A stretch of DNA of 56,805 bases from Rhizobiaceae bacterium (GTDB lineage Bacteria; Pseudomonadota; Alphaproteobacteria; Rhizobiales; Rhizobiaceae), in contig JABSRX010000075.1 of the NCBI GenBank assembly GCA_013214695.1, positions 1 through 56,805 on the forward strand, given 5' to 3'. The notes under the pieces were generated by a model that saw only the letters and a program-made list of their open reading frames with translations, did not search any database and was not told the DNA's origin. Below are positions 7,571-15,472 of this stretch, piece by piece; the first letter of the stretch is position 1, and each line of letters opens with the position of its first letter. The translations under genes were made by a program, and so were the position numbers.

Positions 7571-8905
7571 TTAGGCTGGATTGGGTCGACCCAGAGACAA
7601 ATAGTGGTATTCCAGCTCCGCCATGCGTTCGGGCGCATAGAGATTTCGAAGGTCGATCACCACAGGAGCATTCAATAGTGGTCTTTTTTCGGCCCACTCG
7701 ATCGCCTTGATGACATCCCATTCGGTCAACACCACCACTGCGTCCGCGCCGGTGAGTGCGGTATCAATGTCGGTTGTGGTCTCGATGTGATCGATCACCG
7801 CCTCGGCGGCCTGCGTTGCTTCCGGGTCAAAGCCGATCACACTGGCACCCTGCTTGATCAACAACGGGGCGATGACGGTGCTGGCGGCAGAGCGGATATC
7901 GTCCGTATTGGCCTTGAAAGCCAGTCCCAAAACGGCAATGCGCTTATCGATCAACGGGTTGGCGCGTTCCTCGCCCCAACTGTCGGCGCAGAAATCGGCG
8001 ATCTTCCGGCCCAGGCGACGGATGTGATTGGAGTTTGAATCGACAACGCTTTCGATGATGCGTGATGGTGAATCAGCTTCCTGAGCGAGGATGGTTAGTG
8101 CCAAAGTGTCCTTGGGAAAGCAGGAGCCACCATAACCCGGCCCTGGCTTCAAAAACGCCTTGCCGATGCGCTCATCCAGGCCAATGCCTAGCGACAGATC
8201 TTCTACATTGGCGCCGGTGGCATCGCACAGATTGGCCATCTCGTTAATGAACGCCACCTTGGCGGCCAAAAACGCATTGGCGGAATATTTGATCAGTTCC
8301 GATGTTTCCAGGGTGGTTTTGACCATCGGAACATTGTCCGCCTCGAACTGAGCGTAGATCTCATCCATCACCGCTTCTGCTTCCGCTGTATTGCTGCCGT
8401 AAACAATGCGGTCAGGTTGCATGAAATCGGAAACGGCGTTGCCTTCGCGCAAGAATTCGGGATTGGAGGCGACCCGGAAGGAGTGGCTGCCACCGTGTTT
8501 GCCGAGAATCCGTCCGACGCGTCGACAGGTTCCGACCGGCACGGTGGACTTAACAACCACCAGTTTGTCCCCGTTGGCCGACTTGGCGATCTGCTTGGCC
8601 GCCGTTTCGATCTGAGAAAGGTCAGAGCGGCCATCCGACGCCTGCGGCGTGCCAACGGCAATGAAAACCACGTCGACCGACTCTACTGCCTGTGCCAGGT
8701 CTGCGGTAAAGGACAACTGACCTTTTCCAATAGCTTCGGCGACCACATTATCCAGCCCCGGCTCGTAAATCGGAATGGTGCCACCACGCAGGGCTACGAC
8801 TTTGGTATCATCATGATCGACGCAGATGATTTCATGGCCAATTTTGGCGAGGCAGGCGCCTGTCACGAGGCCAACGTAACCTGTTCCGATCATAGCAATT
8901 TTCAT
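7571..8905 (-). CDS. ugd: UDP-glucose 6-dehydrogenase
   Basis: A 444-residue enzyme that oxidises UDP-glucose to UDP-glucuronate with two NAD+, supplying uronic acid for surface glycans. The ATG at 8905 is preceded by GGGTGA at good spacing and opens straight into the Rossmann motif GTGYVGLVTGA. The catalytic cysteine lies in GPGYGGSCFPKD, and the C-terminal UDP-binding domain has VLGLAFKANTDDIR. It heads the leftward run of four glycosyltransferase genes, so its product probably feeds at least one of them. A CtrA-like box lies 60 bases upstream of the start, shared with the divergent GGDEF-EAL gene. Confidence 0.95.
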   Translation of the reverse strand: MKIAMIGTGYVGLVTGACLAKIGHEIICVDHDDTKVVALRGGTIPIYEPGLDNVVAEAIGKGQLSFTADLAQAVESVDVVFIAVGTPQASDGRSDLSQIETAAKQIAKSANGDKLVVVKSTVPVGTCRRVGRILGKHGGSHSFRVASNPEFLREGNAVSDFMQPDRIVYGSNTAEAEAVMDEIYAQFEADNVPMVKTTLETSELIKYSANAFLAAKVAFINEMANLCDATGANVEDLSLGIGLDERIGKAFLKPGPGYGGSCFPKDTLALTILAQEADSPSRIIESVVDSNSNHIRRLGRKIADFCADSWGEERANPLIDKRIAVLGLAFKANTDDIRSAASTVIAPLLIKQGASVIGFDPEATQAAEAVIDHIETTTDIDTALTGADAVVVLTEWDVIKAIEWAEKRPLLNAPVVIDLRNLYAPERMAELEYHYLSLGRPNPA

Positions 8906-8964
8906 GATTTTCACCCAATTTTTTGGCTGGAGTGGCAGGCAGGAATCCCATCGACGATGAGGGA

Positions 8965-8979
8965 TTAACCTTCGTTTAG
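8965..8979. promoter_or_regulatory. CtrA-like box (TTAA-N7-TTAG)
   Basis: In the 164-base gap between divergent ugd and the GGDEF-EAL gene, TTAACC at 8965 is followed after exactly seven bases by TTAG, one mismatch from the alphaproteobacterial CtrA consensus TTAA-N7-TTAA. A GAATC (GANTC, a possible CcrM site) lies about 20 bases to the left. The box could serve either gene. Binding is inferred from the motif only. Confidence 0.45.
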
Positions 8980-8989
8980 GCATAAGATC

Positions 8990-9006
8990 AATCCATAGTT
9001 TGGATT
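8990..9006. promoter_or_regulatory. Short perfect dyad upstream of GGDEF-EAL gene
   Basis: A perfect six-base inverted repeat, AATCCA and TGGATT, separated by five bases, about 64-80 bases ahead of the GGDEF-EAL start. It has the shape of a small operator for a dimeric regulator. No matching regulator is recognised and no second copy was noticed in the window. Confidence 0.25.
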
Positions 9007-9069
9007 TTATCTAAAAGTTTAGGAACGCCGCCTAGGGTGCTCGCATGCAATTTGGGGGTGGCGCGAGCT

Positions 9070-11394
9070 ATGAAATCAACTCTGGAAGCAGATCAGCAAA
9101 CTGAACGGTCAGTGCACCGTTCATTTGTCCAATCGATCTACTCCGAAGACAAAGCGTTGTTGGCGGGCGTTGCCACGACGACCCTGGCGGTTGGCCTGAC
9201 GGCCTATATGTCTCAGGCAACCATTCTGTATGCCTGGACAATCGCCATGTTTTCGGTTGGCTATTGCCGCTATTTGCTGACGCGCGCCTTTCAGCGGGCG
9301 GAAAAGCAAAGCGACAGGGACTCCTTCGACTATCAGAAGTGGGAAAGCCGCTACACCAATATTGCCGCCCTGCATGCCCTGATTCTTGGTATTTGGTTCC
9401 CAATCAGCATCTACACGGGCGACGCCTATTCCCAATTCGTGTCGATCGCCTTGATCATGGCCAATCTGATCGGCGTGTGTGGCCGGAATTTCCCCCTGGC
9501 GCGCCTCGTCAACAGTCAGATCATGGCCGTCGGCGTACCGCTGATCGGCGGCTTCACTTATATGGGCGGGGCCTATGTGGCGCTCGCATTTATGTTGATC
9601 CCTTATGTTTTCGGTCTGCGCAAGCTGGCTGCGCGGCAGCGCGAAAACTTGTTCTCCAACGTTGTTAACCGCCGCAAGGCGGAACTGTTGGCAACCCAAT
9701 TCAACAATGCGCTGGAAAACGTGCCTCAGGGCATTTGCATGTTCGACGCCAACGGTAATCTGGAAGTGGCCAACAAACATATTGCCACCTTCATCGGCAA
9801 GCCACTGGAAACCCTGCACGGCATCGCCGTCGATGACCTTGTACAGGTGTTGAACAAGGACTTTGGTCTGACCGACGAACATACGGTTGAGATCCGGCAA
9901 TGGGTGGACAACCCGCTACACGGCTCGGTCGTTCTGTTCTTCGAGCTGGGTGCCCGCAAAAAATACAGCATCAAATTCCGTGCTTCCCGCATGGAGAATG
10001 GTGGTCTGGTGATGACCTTTGAAGACATCACCCGAGAAGTCGATGCGGCTTCAAAAATCGAACACATGGTTCGTTTCGACCGCCTGACCGGCCTGATGAA
10101 CCGAAATCAGCTACCAGATCACATCGACAATCAGTTGAAAGAGCTGAAGGAAGATGAAACCTGCGCCGTATTGCTGGTCAATCTGGACCGCTTCAAACAG
10201 GTCAACGATGCCCTTGGGCACAGCAAGGGCGACATTCTGTTGCGCGGCGTCGCCGAACGTCTGGCCAGACTGTCTGAAAAACTCGGCGTTTGCGCGCGCT
10301 ATGGCGGCGATGAATTTGCTATCGTCATCCGCGAGAAGGGCAGCCTGGACCTGGCCGCCAGTCTGGCAGACACGATCTGCGATTCCTTCACCAAACCGTT
10401 CCGTGTTGGCGGGCGCAAGGTCGTGCTGGAATGCAGCATCGGCATCGTGTTGAGCAGCCGGGAAAACAATAATTCTGAAAAACTGCTGCAAAATGCCGAT
10501 CTGGCCCTGCTCAGCGCTAAGAAGAGCGGCCGTGGCGACTGGCGGGTCTTTAACTCGGAAATGAGTCGTGAAATGCAGCGCCGTCACAAGATGGAAAGCG
10601 ATCTGCGCTTGGCGCTGGCAGGTGACCAGTTCGAGGCGCACTTCCAGCCGATCGTCAATATCAAGGAAGGCCGCGTCACCGTTTGTGAAGCACTGCTGCG
10701 CTGGAAGCACCCCACTAATGGTTATGTGTCGCCGGCCAGTTTTGTGCCGATTGCTGAGGAGCTCGGTCTGATTTGCGATATTGGATCGTGGATGCTGTTT
10801 GAAGCCTGCCAGGCCTGTGCCTCATGGCCAGGCGGCACGCGGGTGGCGGTCAACCTGTCGCCACTGCAGTTCAAACAGGGCGATCTGGCCCAGACAGTCA
10901 AGGACGCACTGAACACCAGCGGGCTGGAGCCAGAGCGTCTGGAGCTGGAAATCACCGAATCCTTGATGCTGGAAAATGTCGAGCAGACCATCGCGCTGCT
11001 GAATCAGTTCAAGCAGATGGGCGTGCGCATCTCGCTGGACGACTTCGGCACTGGCTATTCCAGCCTCAGCTACATGAACGACCTGCCGCTCGACAAAATC
11101 AAGATCGACCGTTCGTTCATTCTCGACCTCAACCAGGCCTCCAACAGCCTGACACTGGTTCAAGCGGTGACTGCGCTGGGTCAGAAACTCGGCCACACCG
11201 TTGTTATCGAAGGTGTTGAAACTGTTGAACAATTGCAGATGCTGCGCGAGCAGACACCGATCGATGAAGTGCAGGGCTACTTGTTCAGTAAACCGGTCAA
11301 TGGCGAGGAAATCCGCCCGCTTCTGGACAAGCGTCAACTGGCTCACAAGTCGATGTTGAATAAGCTGCACAAGGCCAAAAGCCTCGCCGCTTAA
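9070..11394 (+). CDS. Membrane GGDEF-EAL (c-di-GMP) protein with PAS domain
   Basis: A 774-residue cyclic-di-GMP protein. The first 190 or so residues hold four to five hydrophobic segments forming a membrane sensor. A PAS-like domain follows (NALENVPQGICMFD), then a GGDEF domain and an EAL domain. The diguanylate cyclase motif is intact (GGDEF at 412-416), but the RxxD inhibitory site nine residues ahead of it is missing (EKLG instead). The EAL domain keeps EALLRW (540-542), the LEITES and DDFGTGYSS metal-binding segments and EGVET, so phosphodiesterase activity is plausible. I chose the ATG at 9070 because GGGGGTGG lies just upstream; a GTG at 9037 is in frame. A CtrA-like box upstream suggests cell-cycle control. 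Net direction of activity is unknown. Confidence 0.9.
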   Translation: MKSTLEADQQTERSVHRSFVQSIYSEDKALLAGVATTTLAVGLTAYMSQATILYAWTIAMFSVGYCRYLLTRAFQRAEKQSDRDSFDYQKWESRYTNIAALHALILGIWFPISIYTGDAYSQFVSIALIMANLIGVCGRNFPLARLVNSQIMAVGVPLIGGFTYMGGAYVALAFMLIPYVFGLRKLAARQRENLFSNVVNRRKAELLATQFNNALENVPQGICMFDANGNLEVANKHIATFIGKPLETLHGIAVDDLVQVLNKDFGLTDEHTVEIRQWVDNPLHGSVVLFFELGARKKYSIKFRASRMENGGLVMTFEDITREVDAASKIEHMVRFDRLTGLMNRNQLPDHIDNQLKELKEDETCAVLLVNLDRFKQVNDALGHSKGDILLRGVAERLARLSEKLGVCARYGGDEFAIVIREKGSLDLAASLADTICDSFTKPFRVGGRKVVLECSIGIVLSSRENNNSEKLLQNADLALLSAKKSGRGDWRVFNSEMSREMQRRHKMESDLRLALAGDQFEAHFQPIVNIKEGRVTVCEALLRWKHPTNGYVSPASFVPIAEELGLICDIGSWMLFEACQACASWPGGTRVAVNLSPLQFKQGDLAQTVKDALNTSGLEPERLELEITESLMLENVEQTIALLNQFKQMGVRISLDDFGTGYSSLSYMNDLPLDKIKIDRSFILDLNQASNSLTLVQAVTALGQKLGHTVVIEGVETVEQLQMLREQTPIDEVQGYLFSKPVNGEEIRPLLDKRQLAHKSMLNKLHKAKSLAA

Positions 11395-11487
11395 GAATTA
11401 TTTATGACGCTTAAGATTTTTCCATCGCGATTTTCTTAATTTAATTAACCATTTCCCCACAACTGCTAAGAAACCGCTTTACAAAGG

Positions 11488-11504
11488 TTAATATCTCGTT
11501 AACC
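11488..11504 (+). promoter_or_regulatory. Consensus CtrA box (TTAA-N7-TTAACC)
   Basis: TTAA at 11488-11491, seven bases, then TTAACC at 11499-11504: a full match to the CtrA binding consensus. The 100 bases to the left are AT-rich with further TTAA half-sites at 11391, 11411, 11436, 11441 and 11445. CtrA boxes usually sit at the -35 region, which would place transcription start near 11525-11535. That would exclude the ATG at 11508 and favour the one at 11541 as the real start of the next gene. Confidence 0.6.
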
Positions 11505-11540
11505 TAAATGGAAGCGGTAAATAGTAGTTCACGGGGCAAC

Positions 11541-12284
11541 ATGGGCAGCTTACCAAAACTGAAAGCGGTGGAACCGCAGGGCGCGGATTCCAGAAAACTT
11601 ACTCTGCAGGAGCGCATCGAGTCGCTCTGGCACAGGATCGAATATCGCCGCATGGTCGATTTCGAAGATCGCGAAGCGGTCTACCACCTGCGCCGCAAGG
11701 CTTACGCCAAGAACAACAATGACATTGAAGAATGGGCCGCCGAGGCGATCGACGACCCCCATGAGGACAATTCCGATACGGTTGGCGTCTTTATAGATGG
11801 TCGCCTGGTCGGATCGGTCAAAATCACGGTGGCCACCCAGTCCTATCCGAACTGTCAGAGCCGGTCTTACTCACCCAGCGCCGTTGACAAGCTGCTGGAG
11901 GCTGATGGTGTTGTGATTGATCCAGGCCGCTTGGTGGCCGATGTGGAAGCCACCAAGGACTTTCCCGAACTGCCGTATCTGTTGCTGCGTGTCGTGGTCA
12001 CGGCTTGCCAGTATTTTGAGGCGGATTACTGTTTGACTCTGGTGGCGAAGCGTCACGCACCCTTCTACAGCCGGATTTTCAATTCGGTGCCGATCGATGG
12101 GCCGGTCTGGTGCAAGCCTCTGCAGGCTGAATTGATGCCGATGGCCGCCAATATCAGCCAGGATCTGCCGCCGGTATTGGAGCGTTTCCCGTTCTGGCGT
12201 GCCAGCTATCTGGAAATGCGCCAGATGTTCGGTCCACTGGAAGAGTGGAAATGCATCACCCAGCGGCGTCTGATCGCAGCGTAA
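11541..12284 (+). CDS. GNAT-fold acyltransferase, FeeM-like (N-acyl amino acid synthase type)
   Basis: A protein of about 247 residues resembling the FeeM-type N-acyl amino acid synthases, which use acyl-ACP to acylate an amino acid and are structurally related to GNAT and acyl-homoserine-lactone synthases. Visible elements are an N-terminal helix leading to MVDFEDREAVYHLRRKAY, a VGVFIDGRLVGSVKI strand pair, a VIDPGRLVAD segment comparable to the AHL-synthase core, and LVAKRHAPFYSRIF near the end. The ATG at 11508 lies only three bases from a CtrA box, so I prefer 11541. The gene follows a c-di-GMP protein and ends before a strong hairpin. The family call is by pattern, not alignment; a plain GNAT acetyltransferase is possible. 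Confidence 0.6.
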   Translation: MGSLPKLKAVEPQGADSRKLTLQERIESLWHRIEYRRMVDFEDREAVYHLRRKAYAKNNNDIEEWAAEAIDDPHEDNSDTVGVFIDGRLVGSVKITVATQSYPNCQSRSYSPSAVDKLLEADGVVIDPGRLVADVEATKDFPELPYLLLRVVVTACQYFEADYCLTLVAKRHAPFYSRIFNSVPIDGPVWCKPLQAELMPMAANISQDLPPVLERFPFWRASYLEMRQMFGPLEEWKCITQRRLIAA

Positions 12285-12341
12285 CAAGAATAAGTGGGCA
12301 GGGTTGCCACGACACACATATCCAACGCGATAATGTGACTT

Positions 12342-12365
12342 AATTGGCGGCGCGAGCCGCCAATT
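12342..12365. terminator. Hairpin terminator between convergent genes
   Basis: A perfect 10-base stem (AATTGGCGGC with GCCGCCAATT) closed by the stable tetraloop GCGA. On the plus strand it is followed by TTTGAT; on the minus strand the AT end of the stem is followed by AAGTCACA. It lies between the convergent FeeM-like and LysE-type genes and probably ends transcription of the former, perhaps of both. Confidence 0.75.
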
Positions 12366-12396
12366 TTGATTCTGAGCTTAGTTTCAAATGCACCGC

Positions 12397-13041
12397 CTAT
12401 TGGCGGCTGACCGCGAGATTGATGCCCAATCCGACCAGCAGCGAACCGCCCAGGCGTTGCGCCCAGCGATTGGCCGATTGGGACCGGTTGAGCAGACCCA
12501 TCATCTGGGTCGACAACAGCACGCAGACAATGTCGGCGCTGGAAAACATGATGTTGACGATGGTGCCCAGGATCAGCAATTGCGCCCAGACCGGAAATGC
12601 TGCCGACGGATCGGTGAATTGCGGCAGAAATGCCAGGAAGAACAGGGCCGTCTTGGGATTGAAGATTTCCACCATGGCGCTGGCCACAAAGGCCTTTGAG
12701 GCGGATTTCGACGCAGGTTCGGCAGTCGTCACCCCTGTCTCATCTGCCTCAATACCTTTGGAGCGGAACAATCCGATGCCCAGCCATACAAGATAGGCGG
12801 CGCCCACCAGCTTCAGCGCCAGGTAAATCGACGGCACCGCCTGAAACAGAATGGCCAGGCCCAAAGCGGCGGCAATCACATGGACGTAGCCGCCGACATG
12901 AATGCCCAGAGCCGCCATCCAACCGGCGCGCTTGCCACCGCCGATGGTCTGGGCCGTGGCATAAAGCATGGCTGGCCCCGGCATATAGGCAAAGACGGCA
13001 CTTGCCAGAAAAAATGAAATCAAAAGATCGGTACTAGGCAT
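12397..13041 (-). CDS. LysE/RhtB-family amino-acid exporter
   Basis: A 214-residue inner-membrane protein of the LysE/RhtB family, which exports amino acids or related metabolites by proton exchange. It has about six hydrophobic segments and the family opening with GPAMLYATAQTIGGGKRAGWMAALGI cut into a first helix, loop and second helix. Later landmarks are LVGAAYLVWLGIGLFR and NPKTALFFLAFLPQF, both hallmark segments. The length is typical. It stands alone, converging on the FeeM-like gene through a hairpin, with the amidohydrolase gene upstream on the same strand 44 bases away. The substrate cannot be predicted. Export of an N-acyl amino acid made next door is only a thought, since genes of this family are very common. 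Confidence 0.88.
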   Translation of the reverse strand: MPSTDLLISFFLASAVFAYMPGPAMLYATAQTIGGGKRAGWMAALGIHVGGYVHVIAAALGLAILFQAVPSIYLALKLVGAAYLVWLGIGLFRSKGIEADETGVTTAEPASKSASKAFVASAMVEIFNPKTALFFLAFLPQFTDPSAAFPVWAQLLILGTIVNIMFSSADIVCVLLSTQMMGLLNRSQSANRWAQRLGGSLLVGLGINLAVSRQ

Positions 13042-13085
13042 ATCAGGTCAATGAGCTAGAGGGGTCCGTTTGGGTTCGGCCGGCA

Positions 13086-13907
13086 TCACAGGCGATAGAA
13101 CCGCCGCGCGGTCTTGGAGTAAATCGCAGCGTCCGCATCCGGACCGGCCTGCGCGGTCATCGATTTTGCCAGGCCCAACCAATCACCATATTCCATTGAA
13201 AGGCGGCTGACCGGCCAGTCCGATCCCCACATCACCCGATCGGCGCCGAAACAGGCGATGACATGATCCACATAGGGCTGCATCGCGTCGGCATGAGCCC
13301 GGTCGCCGGCCTCGGTCACCAGGCCGGACAATTTGATGACGGCAGCGGTCTGGCCCGCCAGTTTCTCGATATCCTTGGCCCAGGCGTCAATCTCGCCGGC
13401 GACAATCTGTGGCTTGAAGCAATGGTCGATCACGGTGCGCATCTTGGGGTAGCGCTGAAAGATCTCCAGAAACGGCACCGCGTGTTTGGCAAAGCCCAGC
13501 GCGTCAAAACACAGATCCATTTCGATGATCGCATCAAAGGCCCATTGGATATCCTCCCGGTAAAGCCAATTGTCGTCCTCAATGTCCTGCACCATGGGGC
13601 GGATGGATTTCAGCTTGGCGTGCTGCGCCAGACGTTCCAGCTGTTGGCGGTCGTTGCGGTTCTCGAAATCGATCCAGCCGACCACCCCGCCGATCAGCGG
13701 CGTGCTGTCGGCAATGCCCAGCATGTATTCCGTCTCGAACACGCTCGGGGCGGCCTGAACCAGCACTGTCTGGTCAATCCCATTGGCCTGCGCCACGGCA
13801 ACCAGATCGCTGAGGTCATATTTGCGATCCAGGATCTCATTGCCCTCCGGGATCCAACCGTAATCACCGCGGGCCGGGTTCCAAAGATGATGATGGGAAT
13901 CAATCAA
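13086..13907 (-). CDS. Amidohydrolase-2 family lactonase-like hydrolase
   Basis: A TIM-barrel metal-dependent hydrolase of the amidohydrolase-2 group, the family of L-fuconolactonase and 2-pyrone-4,6-dicarboxylate lactonase. The metal-binding opening IDSHHHLWNP is at the very N-terminus, followed by GVVGWIDFE, VIDHCFKP and MWGSDWPVS with the conserved late Asp. I chose the TTG at 13907 (about 273 residues) because AGGGAG lies eight bases upstream and family members start just before the HxH motif; GTG codons at 13931 and 13955 are in frame. No sugar-degradation genes are adjacent, so the natural lactone is unknown. Confidence 0.82.
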   Translation of the reverse strand: MIDSHHHLWNPARGDYGWIPEGNEILDRKYDLSDLVAVAQANGIDQTVLVQAAPSVFETEYMLGIADSTPLIGGVVGWIDFENRNDRQQLERLAQHAKLKSIRPMVQDIEDDNWLYREDIQWAFDAIIEMDLCFDALGFAKHAVPFLEIFQRYPKMRTVIDHCFKPQIVAGEIDAWAKDIEKLAGQTAAVIKLSGLVTEAGDRAHADAMQPYVDHVIACFGADRVMWGSDWPVSRLSMEYGDWLGLAKSMTAQAGPDADAAIYSKTARRFYRL

Positions 13908-14062
13908 GACATGTGCTCCCTGGTCGGACACTGAAATAACGCCGCATCCTGACACAGTTCTTGCGACTTTTCACTGGGGGGCGTCCCTCAATTTGGCCGT
14001 CATTGCCAATCCGGCCGGACTGAGTCACGCTTGATGCAGACGCTCTGAAAAGGAGAAAGCCG

Positions 14063-14668
14063 ATGACCGACGCCGATAAGCTCGAGCTTGAGATCATGGA
14101 GAAGGCGCAACAACTGGCCGCCTTGCGCAAACAGGAGGCGGCACAATCGCCGACACCGGTCGCCGACTATGTCTTTGACACGCTTGAGGGCCAGGTCACA
14201 TTGCGCGACCTGTTTGCCGGCCGGGAGCGCTTGCTGATGATCCATAATATGGGTCAGGGCTGCCGCTACTGCACCCTGTGGGCCGACGGTATCAATGGCA
14301 TTATCGATCATCTGGAGGACGCCCTCTGCGTCGTCCTCATCTCCAAGGACCCGCCGGAGACCCAGCGGCGCATGGCGATGAACCGCGGCTGGAAGTTCCG
14401 CACCGTCTCGCATGGTGGCGGTGCCTATATGGATGAGCAATGTGCCATGGGGGAGTATGCCAACTATCCAGGCGCGGCGACTTATGAAATGCGTGACGGC
14501 AAGATTTACAAGACCGGCAAGACCTCATTCGGCCCCGGCGATCTGTATTCACCCATGTGGCATTTTCTGGCGCTGGCCGGCATTGCCCACAGCGATTGGA
14601 CGCCACAATTTCGCTATTGGCGTTTGCCGGAAAAGCTCGACGATGGCGGCGAGAATCTGCGCGACTAG
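14063..14668 (+). CDS. DUF899 thioredoxin-like protein
   Basis: A 201-residue cytoplasmic protein of the DUF899 family, predicted to have a thioredoxin-like fold. It has a CxxC in GQGCRYCTLW at the expected end of the first strand, a charged N-terminal helix, and a C-terminal SPMWHFLALAG segment typical of the family. A GGAGAAAG ribosome-binding site precedes the ATG. It ends only six bases from the end of the convergent HPr gene, with no visible terminator. The biochemical role of the family is not established; a redox or peroxide-related role is only suggested by the fold and the CxxC. Confidence 0.8.
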   Translation: MTDADKLELEIMEKAQQLAALRKQEAAQSPTPVADYVFDTLEGQVTLRDLFAGRERLLMIHNMGQGCRYCTLWADGINGIIDHLEDALCVVLISKDPPETQRRMAMNRGWKFRTVSHGGGAYMDEQCAMGEYANYPGAATYEMRDGKIYKTGKTSFGPGDLYSPMWHFLALAGIAHSDWTPQFRYWRLPEKLDDGGENLRD

Positions 14669-14674
14669 AGCCGC

Positions 14675-14962
14675 CTATTCGCCCTCACCGAATTTGTCGG
14701 CGATCAGAGCTTGCAATGAATCCAGGGCTTCGTCGGCCTGAGGACCAATGGCTGAAATTTCCACGTCACAGCCCTTCGACGCGGCCAGCATCATCAACCC
14801 CATGATCGATGTGCCGCCGACGGTTTCGCCGCCTTTTGAGACGGTGATCTCAGCATCAAAGGTCTCGGCCAGTTTGACAAACTTGGCCGATGCCCGGGCG
14901 TGCAGGCCGCGTTTGTTACAGATATTGGCAGAACGTATTTGAGGCCCCGGCGAGTCGCTCAT
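14675..14962 (-). CDS. ptsH: Phosphocarrier protein HPr
   Basis: A 95-residue HPr of the sugar phosphotransferase system. The phospho-accepting histidine is His21 in GLHARAS, and the regulatory serine equivalent to Ser46 is Ser52 in GTSIMGLMML, the target of HPr kinase. It overlaps the EIIA gene by four bases and closes the block chvI-chvG-hprK-EIIA-HPr. With no sugar permease or EIIB/EIIC here, it most likely serves a regulatory PTS linking carbon or nitrogen state to gene control, as described for alphaproteobacteria. Enzyme I is not in the window. Confidence 0.93.
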   Translation of the reverse strand: MSDSPGPQIRSANICNKRGLHARASAKFVKLAETFDAEITVSKGGETVGGTSIMGLMMLAASKGCDVEISAIGPQADEALDSLQALIADKFGEGE

Positions 14963-15360
14963 TTGCTCGACAACACCTTGCTGGCGATATTGATGTAGCG
15001 CTTGCCGGATTCAACCGCCTTGTCCAGGGCCGAGTCCATGTCATCGCTGCTGCGCACCCCGGCCAGCTTGATCAACATGGGCAGGTTCACACCGGCAACA
15101 ACTTCGATCATCCCGGGTTCCATGATCGAAATGGAAAGATTGGACGGCGTCCCGCCGAACATGTCGGTCAAGATAATTGTGCCGGAACCGGAATTCACCC
15201 GTCCCACGGCATCCAGAATGTCCTGACGCCGCTGCTCCATATCGTCATCGGGACCAATGGAAATCGTGTCCACCTGTTCCTGAGGACCAACGACGTGTTC
15301 CAAAGCAAGGTGGAATTCTTTGGCCAGTGAGCCATGTGTGACGAGCACAAGTCCTATCAT
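14959..15360 (-). CDS. PTS EIIA component, mannose type
   Basis: A 133-residue EIIA of the mannose/ManX type. It starts MIGLVLVTHG with the phospho-accepting His9 and has DMFGGTPSN, the conserved loop facing the active site. In alphaproteobacteria such orphan EIIA-Man proteins sit beside HPr and HprK and act as regulators rather than in transport. It overlaps HPr by four bases. The 112 AT-rich bases upstream separate it from hprK and may carry its own weak promoter (a TTGCAA and a TAAATA-like element on the minus strand). Confidence 0.92.
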   Translation of the reverse strand: MIGLVLVTHGSLAKEFHLALEHVVGPQEQVDTISIGPDDDMEQRRQDILDAVGRVNSGSGTIILTDMFGGTPSNLSISIMEPGMIEVVAGVNLPMLIKLAGVRSSDDMDSALDKAVESGKRYINIASKVLSSK

Positions 15361-15472
15361 CTAATGCCTGTTGAGCCTGATCAAATAGCTGTCTGTCTCC
15401 ATATTTACAGGCAAATTCACACTTGCAAGCAAAATATTGCCATCTTTCGGGATTCATCGCCGCAGAGCGGGG

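Noticed and set aside
11508-11540. ATG at 11508 as start of the FeeM-like protein
   Set aside because: No ribosome-binding site, and a consensus CtrA box ends three bases upstream; 11541 is preferred, though not proven.
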